DNA from: Verrucomicrobiota bacterium
GTDB lineage: Bacteria > Verrucomicrobiota > Verrucomicrobiia > Limisphaerales > UBA9464
Assembly: GCA_017309115.1 (NCBI GenBank)
Contig: JAFLEF010000052.1
Span: 1-53,077 of the forward strand
DNA: 53,077 nt
Direction of reading: 5' to 3'
In this document: in pieces, positions 25,227 through 32,592 of the stretch
Position numbering within the stretch: the first letter of the stretch is position 1
Layout: every line of letters begins with the position of its first letter
Program-made: the position numbers and the translations under genes
Notes under the pieces: generated by a model
Database searches by the model: none
What the model was told of the DNA's origin: nothing
The model's input: only the letters and a program-made list of their open reading frames with translations

Positions 25227-25525
25227 GGGCGGGAGGGTGGGGCAATGAGTTGAAAGTTGAGAGTTGAGAGTTGAGAGAAAATGCAGGGAGCCGGGAGGTC
25301 GCCCGGTTCGATCTGGACTTCACGCGCTCTGCTACCAAAAGCGGCAGGCCGTCGGCCGCAATTCATCGTGATTACGGGAAGGAGTTGCATTCGTTTCCAG
25401 AAGGCGGATGAGTTGCCCCGGCGAACGTGGCGCGGTCATCTGAAACCACAACCCTGTGGTGAGACGGCTGATCCGGCCAATTCGCCTGGCTGATGGCAGA
25501 TGTCGCGCTGAACTGATTTAACGCA
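25227..25525. promoter_or_regulatory. Divergent region before HAD-Nudix and gcvT
   Basis: 299 bases between divergent genes. It has the GTTGAGA heptamer array at 25249 and no recognisable glycine riboswitch. No promoter boxes are assigned. Confidence 0.35.
25249..25276. repeat. Heptamer tandem repeat GTTGAGA x4
   Basis: GTTGAAA followed by three perfect GTTGAGA units, just upstream of the HAD-Nudix start. The unit differs by one base from the arrays at 27114 and 46336. Confidence 0.75.
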
Positions 25526-26680
25526 ATGTCCCTTTTACGAACCCCACTGTACTCCGCCCACCAACGGTTGGGTGGCAAGCTCATTGAATTCGGCGGCTGG
25601 GAAATGCCGGTGCAATATTCGTCGATTGTCGATGAACACCTGTGCGTTCGGCGCGCGGCGGGCATCTTCGACATCTGTCACATGGGCGAAGTGTTCGTCA
25701 CGGGGCCCGGCGCCGAAGCCTATCTGAACGAGACGCTCACCAACGACGTTCGAAAGCTGGCGGTGGGACAGGGGCAGTACTCGCAGATGTGCCGGGAGGA
25801 CGGGGGAACGGTCGACGATCTCTATGTCTATCGCCTCGCGCCGCTCGAATTTTTCCTGATCATCAATGCCAGCCGGATTGCCGTAGATGTGGCTTGGTTG
25901 CAGGAGCGGCTGTGCGCGTCGGCGCACCGTTCCGGAGTGATCTTCGAAAATGCGTCGGATCGATTGGCAGCGGTGGCCATTCAGGGACCGCGGGTGGTGG
26001 AGTTCATCGAATCCCTGTTTCCCGGGCCGAGTCAGGCGGGTACGCCGGCGGCGTCAGTGCTGGCGTTGAAGAAGAACGAAATCGGGTTGTGGACTTCCTT
26101 CAACACCGACGGAACCGCGCCGGGACCCAAGATCTGGGTGGCTCGGACGGGATATACGGGCGAAGACGGATTCGAAGTGGTGGCGCCGGCGGAGGTGATT
26201 GAAGGCGTCTGGAACCGGGCGCTGGCGGTGGGGCATGTGGGATGCCTTCAGCCCTGCGGACTGGGCGCGCGGGATACCTTGCGCACGGAGGTGTGTTATC
26301 CGTTGTACGGACACGAGCTCGACGAGACCACTTCGCCGATTGAAGCCGGATTGGGATTCTTTGTGTCCTTCGACAAGGGCGAGTTTCTGGGACGGGCGGC
26401 CTTGCTGGCCCAGAAAAACGGGGCTTGGAAGAAGCGGTCGGTGGCGTTCCGGATGACCGATAAATCGCCGCCACCCCGGCCGGGCTATCCGATTTGGGCG
26501 GATGGGCAAGCGGTGGGAACGGTGGTCAGCGGCACCCAGAGTCCTTCCCTGAATGTGGGCATAGGCTTGGGCTATGTGCCGCCGGCGTTGGCGGTGCCCG
26601 GTGGGAAGCTGGAGATCGAGATTCGGGGTCGCCGCTTCGCCGCCGAGATCGTGAAGAAGCCGATTTATCGCAAAGCCTGA
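25526..26680 (+). CDS. gcvT: Glycine cleavage T protein (aminomethyltransferase)
   Basis: 384 residues. It begins LLRTPLYSAHQRLGGKLIEF, followed by FGGWEMPVQYSSIVDEH and AAGIFDICHMGE, the standard GcvT N-terminus, and contains FARTGYTGEDGFE-like ARTGYTGEDGFEV and the C-terminal GEFLGRAAL block. GcvT transfers the aminomethyl group held on lipoyl-GcvH to tetrahydrofolate, releasing ammonia. gcvH follows 39 bases downstream on the same strand, as in a gcvTH operon; gcvP is not in the window. Full length and apparently intact. Confidence 0.95.
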   Translation: MSLLRTPLYSAHQRLGGKLIEFGGWEMPVQYSSIVDEHLCVRRAAGIFDICHMGEVFVTGPGAEAYLNETLTNDVRKLAVGQGQYSQMCREDGGTVDDLYVYRLAPLEFFLIINASRIAVDVAWLQERLCASAHRSGVIFENASDRLAAVAIQGPRVVEFIESLFPGPSQAGTPAASVLALKKNEIGLWTSFNTDGTAPGPKIWVARTGYTGEDGFEVVAPAEVIEGVWNRALAVGHVGCLQPCGLGARDTLRTEVCYPLYGHELDETTSPIEAGLGFFVSFDKGEFLGRAALLAQKNGAWKKRSVAFRMTDKSPPPRPGYPIWADGQAVGTVVSGTQSPSLNVGIGLGYVPPALAVPGGKLEIEIRGRRFAAEIVKKPIYRKA

Positions 26681-26719
26681 TTGACCCGCGATTTGTCGTC
26701 CCGCCAACCTTTCTCCACG

Positions 26720-27106
26720 ATGAGTTCTCAAGTTCCGTCTGATCTTCGATATGCCAAGTCGCACGAATGGGTGCGGGTGAATGGTGATGTGGCCACGGTG
26801 GGTATCACGGATCACGCCCAGCACGAGTTGACTGATGTGGTCTTTGTGGAGCTGCCTGCGGTGGGCCGGGTGGTGAAGGCTGGGGAAGGATGTTCGGTGG
26901 TCGAGTCGGTCAAGACGGCCAGCGACATTTATGCCCCGGTTTCGGGCGAAATTGTGGGCGTCAACGCGGCGGTCTCGGCGAATCCGGCCCTGGTGAATAC
27001 GGCGCCGTTTGGCGACGGCTGGTTCCTCCAGATCAAGCTGAGTAACGCGGCGGAAGTAGAAAACCTGCTCACCCCGGAAGCGTACAAGGCGCAGATTGGG
27101 GCTTGA
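26720..27106 (+). CDS. gcvH: Glycine cleavage H protein
   Basis: 128 residues from ATG 26720. The lipoyl-attachment block CSVVESVKTASDIYAPVSGE carries the modified Lys at residue 65. The beginning YAKSHEWVRVNGDVATVGIT and the end VENLLTPEAYKAQ are typical. The lipoyl arm shuttles the aminomethyl group between the P, T and L proteins. It is expressed with gcvT; the heptamer repeats and a MITE-like element follow. Confidence 0.95.
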   Translation: MSSQVPSDLRYAKSHEWVRVNGDVATVGITDHAQHELTDVVFVELPAVGRVVKAGEGCSVVESVKTASDIYAPVSGEIVGVNAAVSANPALVNTAPFGDGWFLQIKLSNAAEVENLLTPEAYKAQIGA

Positions 27107-27113
27107 GGGCAAA

Positions 27114-27141
27114 GCTGAGAGCTGAGAGCTGAGGGCTGAGA
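27114..27141. repeat. Heptamer tandem repeat GCTGAGA x4
   Basis: Four consecutive GCTGAGA units (one with A to G). It is the same unit, as a circular permutation, as CTCTCAG on the other strand at 46336. Confidence 0.8.
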
Positions 27142-27160
27142 GGTTGGAAGAGGGAAGATT

Positions 27161-27451
27161 GGTAGGGCGAGGTTCCACCGAGCCGTTCGGGTAACCCGGA
27201 CTGAATGTTTAGGGATCATCCCGCGGTCTAACGGGCGCGAAGCGATTGGTGTGCGCCAATCCTCTAGTCCTCTGGCGCTTTTGGGGCGCGGGGAGGGCGG
27301 GAGGGGGGTTGGAGTGACTCGACGCGTCAGCAGCCGTGACGAAAAGCGGTAGCTCCGCTGCGCTGCGCGACCGCAGTCCAAGACGCTTCGCGTGGGCGAC
27401 GCGAGTGAGAGAACGAACTGACTGGGTCCTTTGGACGAACCTCGCCTTACC
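27161..27451. mobile_element. MITE-like element with 15-bp terminal inverted repeats
   Basis: The left end GGTAGGGCGAGGTTC (27161-27175) is repeated in inverse at the right as GAACCTCGCCTTACC (27437-27451), one mismatch. There is no open frame for a transposase. The interior holds a block of about 130 bases (27258-27380) found again, inverted, at 52860-52985. I did not see a target duplication. Non-autonomous transposon or another mobile intergenic repeat. Confidence 0.6.
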
Positions 27452-27452
27452 G

Positions 27453-27929
27453 TCAGGTGGTTTTGCCGCGGCGAAAGCGTTCCTGTTCGCGACGGTTGTG
27501 GGCCTTGAGGTCCACGGCCATTTCTCCGACGGCGGCATCGACTTGGTTGATGAAGGTGGCGCAGCTGCAGGCGAGGCCACCAAAGTTCATCACGGTATCG
27601 CGTTCCGCGTAGTCATCGGTCACCACCAGGACTTCTCCAAAGGGGCGCATGCGGAAGGCGACGCGTTCGATCATTTCGTCGGCGGTTTGGCCGGCCTTGG
27701 AAAACAGGACCTCCAAATCGGGCGAGGTGGGCATTTTTGGGGTGCCCGGGGGAGCGCCGGCCCCGTCGAAGAAGATCGTAATGGGGGTGTGGGTGGCGTC
27801 GCGATACTCGGTGAGCTTGCGAATCAGCGCCTCGCGGGCCGTGGCGGAAAAGCGCGAGGCGCCCGGTGCCAGTTCGGTCCACTGGTGCAACAGGCTGTAA
27901 CCATCCACTAGTAAGCGTACCAACGCCAC
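27453..27929 (-). CDS. NYN-domain ribonuclease, YacP/Rae1-like
   Basis: 158 residues from GTG 27929; the longer open frame upstream runs across hisC and is a shadow. The sequence VRLLVDGYSLLHQW, FFDGAGAPPGTPKM, FSKAGQTADEMIERVA, VVTDDYAERDTVM follows the YacP/Rae1 (DUF901) family with its conserved Asp residues (DGYS, DG, DE, DD) in a PIN-like fold. Family members cleave RNA on ribosomes or mature rRNA. The start lacks a ribosome site and is uncertain; TTG 27923 would also serve. Divergent from hisC with 121 bases between starts. Confidence 0.8.
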   Translation of the reverse strand: MALVRLLVDGYSLLHQWTELAPGASRFSATAREALIRKLTEYRDATHTPITIFFDGAGAPPGTPKMPTSPDLEVLFSKAGQTADEMIERVAFRMRPFGEVLVVTDDYAERDTVMNFGGLACSCATFINQVDAAVGEMAVDLKAHNRREQERFRRGKTT

Positions 27930-28050
27930 GCGCCGACGGTGGCGCCGAAGCTGGGCTGACGCACGCCGGAACTCATCGGGTCTCGAGGCGAGAGCTGGAA
28001 ACGGATGAAGGCTCGAGTTTTTGGGGGAAGCGGGCACACTGACCGGACAC

Positions 28051-29166
28051 ATGAAGGTTCCGAAGATTCCGGAGTTGAATCCCCAGATTTCCCAGTTGCC
28101 GGTGTACGTGCCGGGCAAGCCGATTGAACACGTCGCCCGGGAACACGGCTTGGCGGTGGAACAGGTGATCAAGCTGGCGTCGAATGAGAATCCTCTGGGT
28201 CCGTCGCCGCGGGCCCTGGCGGCCATGCAGCAGGCTTTGAAACAACTGCATTTGTATCCGGACGGGAATGCCTTTTACCTGAAGCAGAAGCTGGCCGAGA
28301 CGCTGTACTTGGATCCGACGCATCTGATTTTGGGTAATGGTTCCAATGAAATCATCGAGTTCGTTGGGCACGCCTTTCTCAATCCGGACGTGGACGTCGT
28401 GGTGTCGGAGTACTGTTTTGCCGTGTACCCGATCGTGACCGCGCTGTTTGGGGCGAACCTGATTACCGTGCCGTCTCGGCGGATGGCGGCGGACATTCCG
28501 GCAATGATTCGGGCGATCACGCCGAAGACGCGGGTGCTCTTCCTGGCCAATCCGAACAACCCAACAGGGACGTTGGCGTCGCACGGGGAAATTACCCAGT
28601 TGCTGGCGGAGGTTCCGCCGGAGGTGTTGATCGTGATGGACGAGGCGTACGTGGAGTTTCTGGAGGATCCTGCGGATTGTCTGACGTTGGTCCGGGAAGG
28701 TTCGCAGCCCAATCTGCTGCTGATGCGGACCTTTTCGAAGATTTTTGGACTAGCAGGTCTGCGGCTGGGCTATGGCGTGGCGGCGCCGGAAATCGTGTCC
28801 GCGCTGGAAAAGGTGCGGCAGCCATTCAACATCAATTTGATTGCCCAGGCGGGAGCGTTGGCGGCGTTGGAGGATCAGGAGCATTTGTCGCAAACGCGCG
28901 CGAACAACCGACAGGGAGTGCAGTACTTGCAGAATGCCTTCGCGCAGATGGGACTCGAGTATGTGCCGAGCCACGCGAACTTCGTGCTGGCGAACGTGGG
29001 CGACGGCGGGCGTGTCTTTATGGAGTTGCAGCGTCTAGGGGTGATCACCCGGCCGATGGGGAGTTACGGACTGCCCGAGTGGCTGCGCATTTCGGTGGGA
29101 ACGGCGGCGGAGAACCATCGGTGTGTCGTGGCCTTGCAGAAGGTGTTGGGTAAGTCGGCGACTTGA
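28051..29166 (+). CDS. hisC: Histidinol-phosphate aminotransferase
   Basis: 371 residues from ATG 28051. Fold-type I PLP enzyme with LASNENPLGPSP, YPDGNAFYLKQKLAE, ANPNNPTGTL, MDEAYVEF, PLP-Lys motif TFSKIFGLAGLRLGYG (about residue 229) and the C-terminal RPMGSYGLPEWLRISVGT. HisC converts imidazole-acetol phosphate to histidinol phosphate using glutamate. The family also handles aromatic amino acids, so a tyrosine or phenylalanine role cannot be excluded. No other his genes are in the window. Confidence 0.9.
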   Translation: MKVPKIPELNPQISQLPVYVPGKPIEHVAREHGLAVEQVIKLASNENPLGPSPRALAAMQQALKQLHLYPDGNAFYLKQKLAETLYLDPTHLILGNGSNEIIEFVGHAFLNPDVDVVVSEYCFAVYPIVTALFGANLITVPSRRMAADIPAMIRAITPKTRVLFLANPNNPTGTLASHGEITQLLAEVPPEVLIVMDEAYVEFLEDPADCLTLVREGSQPNLLLMRTFSKIFGLAGLRLGYGVAAPEIVSALEKVRQPFNINLIAQAGALAALEDQEHLSQTRANNRQGVQYLQNAFAQMGLEYVPSHANFVLANVGDGGRVFMELQRLGVITRPMGSYGLPEWLRISVGTAAENHRCVVALQKVLGKSAT

Positions 29167-29211
29167 AGGCTCGCACTCCCGAGACGGCAAGTGGTTTGCT
29201 AGGAGCCTTCC

Positions 29212-29931
29212 ATGGATTCGGTCCCGCCCGGTGATTTTCCCGCCACGCAATGGAGCGTGGTGCTGGCGGCTGGGGGCCAGGTGTCCGATCAGTCACGTTC
29301 GGCCTTGGAGGCGCTCTGCCGATCCTACTGGCCGCCGTTGTACAGCTATGTGCGGCGCGAGGGGCATTCTCCGGAAGTGGCGCAGGATGTGGTGCAGGGA
29401 TTTCTGGCCCGGTTGCTGGAACGCGACGATTTCGCCGCAGTGGCGCCGGCTCGCGGTCGGTTTCGCTCCTATCTGTTGGCCGGGCTTCGGCATTACTTGG
29501 CGAGCGAGGCCCGTCGTCAGGGCGCGCAGAAGCGCGGTGGAGGCGAAGCGGCCATTCCGTTGGAAGGCGCGGCGGAGTGGATGGGCGAGCCCGCGTTGAC
29601 GGATGGTGTGACGCCGGAGACGGCCTTTGACCGGCGGTGGGCGCAAATGGTTTTGGAACGAGCCTTGGAACAGTTGCGGAAGGAACACGAACAACGTGGC
29701 AAGTTAACTTGGTACGAGGCCCTGAAGCCTACGCTCGCCGGAGAGCCGGAGGAGAGCTACGCCGGGTTGGGGAAGAATCTGGGTTTATCGGAGGGCGCAG
29801 TGGCCGTGGCGGTGCACCGCTTGCGCGGCCGACTGCGGGAACTGGTGCGAACAGAAGTAGCGCAAACGGTTGGAAGCGCGGGGGACTTGGAGGAGGAAAT
29901 GCGGCATCTGCTGACGGTTTGGAGCACCTGA
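29212..29931 (+). CDS. ECF-like RNA polymerase sigma factor
   Basis: 239 residues. Region 2 has SALEALCRSYWPPLYSYVRR and HSPEVAQDVVQGFLARLLER, and region 4 has YAGLGKNLGLSEGAVAVAVH with a RLRGRLRELVRTEV end, both typical of the group of ECF-like sigma factors of Planctomycetes and Verrucomicrobia. The region between 2 and 4 is a long Gly/Glu-rich linker. It has no anti-sigma gene; instead a serine/threonine kinase starts 65 bases downstream on the same strand, so kinase-dependent control is likely. Confidence 0.9.
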   Translation: MDSVPPGDFPATQWSVVLAAGGQVSDQSRSALEALCRSYWPPLYSYVRREGHSPEVAQDVVQGFLARLLERDDFAAVAPARGRFRSYLLAGLRHYLASEARRQGAQKRGGGEAAIPLEGAAEWMGEPALTDGVTPETAFDRRWAQMVLERALEQLRKEHEQRGKLTWYEALKPTLAGEPEESYAGLGKNLGLSEGAVAVAVHRLRGRLRELVRTEVAQTVGSAGDLEEEMRHLLTVWST

Positions 29932-29996
29932 CGGCGAGTAGGCGCAGGCTGGAGTTCGGGGCGAAGGGGCCCCAGACTGGGAACGATACGAGCTGG

Positions 29997-32369
29997 ATGA
30001 TGAGTGGCGTACCCTCCAACGAACTTCACTGTTCCCGCTGTGGGTTGCCCCGTTCCGGGGCCACAACGGAAGGATTGTGCCCACGCTGTTTGGCCCGCCG
30101 AATGTTTGGCGACGACGAGCCCGAGACCCTGACCTTGCCGGTGTCATTGGGGACGCTGGACCGGTTTGGAGACTACGAGCTTTTGGGCGAAATCGCACGG
30201 GGCGGCATGGGTGTGGTCTACCGGGCTCGTCAGATCAGTCTTAACCGCTTGGTCGCGCTAAAGCTCCTTCGAGATGGGGCCCTGGCGTCGGCGGGCGAGG
30301 CGGAACGATTCCGAGTGGAAGCCACGGCGGCGGCAGCCTTGCGTCACCCGCACATTGTGGCGGTTCATGAGATTGGAGAACACGAGGGTCAGCAGTTCTT
30401 CTCGATGGACCTCGTTGAAGGTCGGAATCTGGCCGATTTGACCCGCGAGGGTCCATTGCCGGCCCGGATGGCGGCGACCTTGGTGTCGCAGGTGGCCGAA
30501 GCCATTCAGCATGCCCACGAACGGGGCATCCTGCATCGCGATCTGAAGCCGTCCAACGTCTTGGTGGATGCCCAAGGCACGGCGCAGGTGACCGACTTTG
30601 GATTGGCCCGCCAGACCAATCAGGACAGTGCACTGACACTGACGGGTCAGGTGTTGGGCACCCCGGGTTACATGGCTCCGGAACAGGCGGCGGGCCGAAA
30701 TCGGGACGTGAACGTCACTAGCGATACCTACGCCCTGGGTGCGGTGTTGTATCACTTGATTACGGGTCGAGCACCTTTCATGGGCGAGTCGCCGGCGGTG
30801 GTATTGCGGCAGGTGGAGGAGCAGGAGCCCGTTTCCCCGCGACTGCTGAATCCGTCGGTGCCTCGGGACTTGGAAACGGTGACGCTGAAGGCGCTGAACA
30901 AGGACTCGGCACGACGCTACGCCACGGCGAGCGAGTTGGCGGAGGACTTGGGTCGGTTTCTGCGCGGTGAGCCCGTTCGGGCGCGTCCCATTGGCCTAAC
31001 GGAACGCGGTTGGCGCTGGTGTCGGCGCAATCCGGCTCTGGCGCTTTCCGGGGCGTTTTCGGTGTTGTTGTTGATGGCCGTGGTGGCGGTGGTGACGGCG
31101 TCGAGCATCCGTCTGGCTGCCCAACGCCAGGAAGCGGAGCAGGTCAAAGGGTTTTTGCAGGAGATCCTGGCGGCGCCGGATCCGACCGTGGGAGGACGGG
31201 AGGTGCGGGTGATCGACATTCTCGACCGAGCGCGGCGCCGGGCGACCAATGAGCTTTCCGGCGCACCGCTGGTTTTGGCGGAGGTCCAGACCACCTTGGG
31301 TAACACCTACTACCAGTTGTCCATGTACGAGGAGGCGGAGCCTTTGCTGCAAGCCGCCTTGGAAATCTACGAGCGCGAACTTGGACCGGATTCCCTCAAG
31401 GCGGCAGAGGTGAAGTTTGCGATGGGCTCTTTGTTGACCTGGAAAGGGGATTCCCCGGGAGGGTTGAAGTATCTGCAGTTGGCCGAGGCGGCGTTTCGGC
31501 GGAATCCCCAGGCTCCCCCGCACCTGCTGGCCAATGCTCTGGGTGAAATTGGATCGGCCTTGGTGTCGGCAGGCCGAACCCGCGAGGCCCTGCAACCGTC
31601 CCGGGAGTGCATCGAGCGGTGTGAGCGTTTGGGACCGTCTCAGGATGCCGTTCGCGCCAGTGCGTTGGGGGACCTTTCGACCGCCCTGTGGGATCTGGAC
31701 GATCCGGAATGGCGCCGGTACTTGGAGCAGTCGATTGAGATCAATCGGCGACTTCCCGATGGCAAAGTCAACCTGGCCACCAGTCTGAGCAATCTGGCGG
31801 ATGGTTACTTGGAGGAGGGAGATACCACCCGGGCCGAGCAGGCATCCCGGGAATCGCTGGAGCTGCGGAAGGACCTGTTTGGAACCAACAGTTCCCCGGT
31901 CGCCTTCGCCTTAGCTCGCTTGGGCACGGTCTTTCTCGCCCAATCCAATTATCCAGCGGCACTGGCGGTGGCCGAGCAGGCGGAGCAGATGGATGCGACG
32001 TTGCTTCCTTCCGATCATCGCGATGTGCAGTTCATCCTGCGGTTGCAGGGACGGGCGCTCAATCTCTTGAACCGTCCGCAGGAAGCGGAACCCATTCTGC
32101 GGCGGGCTCGGGAGATTGCGAAGAAAGCCTACGGAGACGATCACCTGACCGTTCACGGCATTGGCGGGATCCTGGCCGAATCGTTGGTGGCGCAGAATCG
32201 GAAGTCGGAAGCGCTGGAGATTCTGGAGGCGGCGTTGCCGGTGATGCGCGCGGGCGTGGAGTCCCGACCGGCCGGGAGTCTTCAGCGAAAGCGCCTAGCG
32301 GAGTTTGAAACACTCACGGAATCCGTGCGTCGTTCGGTTGCTGAATCCCCGGCGGAGGCGGTTCGCTAA
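29997..32369 (+). CDS. Membrane Ser/Thr kinase with zinc ribbon and TPRs
   Basis: 790 residues from ATG 29997 (ATG 30000 is adjacent); the open frame upstream overlaps the sigma gene and is not used. A zinc ribbon (C12, C15, C28, C31) is followed by a PknB-type kinase domain: GEIARGGMGVVY loop, VALK Lys89, HRDLKPSN near 180, DFGLA near 200, GYMAPEQA. A membrane helix (SGAFSVLLLMAVVAVVTASS, about 350) separates it from about 420 residues of tetratricopeptide-like repeats outside (EVQTTLGNTYYQLSMYEEAE and others). With the sigma gene it forms a sensor-transcription unit, as commonly seen in this phylum. Stimulus unknown. Confidence 0.9.
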   Translation: MMSGVPSNELHCSRCGLPRSGATTEGLCPRCLARRMFGDDEPETLTLPVSLGTLDRFGDYELLGEIARGGMGVVYRARQISLNRLVALKLLRDGALASAGEAERFRVEATAAAALRHPHIVAVHEIGEHEGQQFFSMDLVEGRNLADLTREGPLPARMAATLVSQVAEAIQHAHERGILHRDLKPSNVLVDAQGTAQVTDFGLARQTNQDSALTLTGQVLGTPGYMAPEQAAGRNRDVNVTSDTYALGAVLYHLITGRAPFMGESPAVVLRQVEEQEPVSPRLLNPSVPRDLETVTLKALNKDSARRYATASELAEDLGRFLRGEPVRARPIGLTERGWRWCRRNPALALSGAFSVLLLMAVVAVVTASSIRLAAQRQEAEQVKGFLQEILAAPDPTVGGREVRVIDILDRARRRATNELSGAPLVLAEVQTTLGNTYYQLSMYEEAEPLLQAALEIYERELGPDSLKAAEVKFAMGSLLTWKGDSPGGLKYLQLAEAAFRRNPQAPPHLLANALGEIGSALVSAGRTREALQPSRECIERCERLGPSQDAVRASALGDLSTALWDLDDPEWRRYLEQSIEINRRLPDGKVNLATSLSNLADGYLEEGDTTRAEQASRESLELRKDLFGTNSSPVAFALARLGTVFLAQSNYPAALAVAEQAEQMDATLLPSDHRDVQFILRLQGRALNLLNRPQEAEPILRRAREIAKKAYGDDHLTVHGIGGILAESLVAQNRKSEALEILEAALPVMRAGVESRPAGSLQRKRLAEFETLTESVRRSVAESPAEAVR

Positions 32370-32453
32370 ACAAAGAATTGTTGGGAACGGAAGAAAACCG
32401 TTGAACCCCAGTCGCTCGCGCCTAGTATCCCGCCGCCTTCAATGGCACGTGGT

Positions 32454-32530
32454 CGGGACGTAGCGTAGCTTGGTAGCGCGTCTGAATGGGGTTCAGAAGG
32501 TCGTGAGTTCAAATCTCACCGTCCCGACCA
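32454..32530 (+). tRNA. tRNA-Pro (GGG)
   Basis: CGGGACG acceptor arm, D-arm with GTAGCTTGGTAGC, anticodon stem TCTGA/TCAGA with loop ATGGGGT (anticodon GGG), T-arm GTGAG TTCAAAT CTCAC, CGTCCCG and an encoded ACCA end. All stems pair. It stands between the kinase and DsbD-like genes. Confidence 0.95.
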
Positions 32531-32592
32531 TCTTGTTTTTCAGGGAGTTGAGGAGTTTGGCCGGAGAGTCTGGAGCAGGTGTTTCCGGTCAG

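Larger units (their letters stand above)
27107..27452. other. Intergenic filled by two repeats
   Basis: No gene. Bases 27114-27141 are heptamers; bases 27161-27451 are the MITE-like repeat. The right end of the repeat reaches within two bases of the NYN gene stop codon. Confidence 0.6.

Noticed and set aside
25227-25525. Glycine riboswitch upstream of gcvT
   Set aside because: I looked for the two-aptamer glycine motif and saw neither its conserved G-rich blocks nor its expected spacing.
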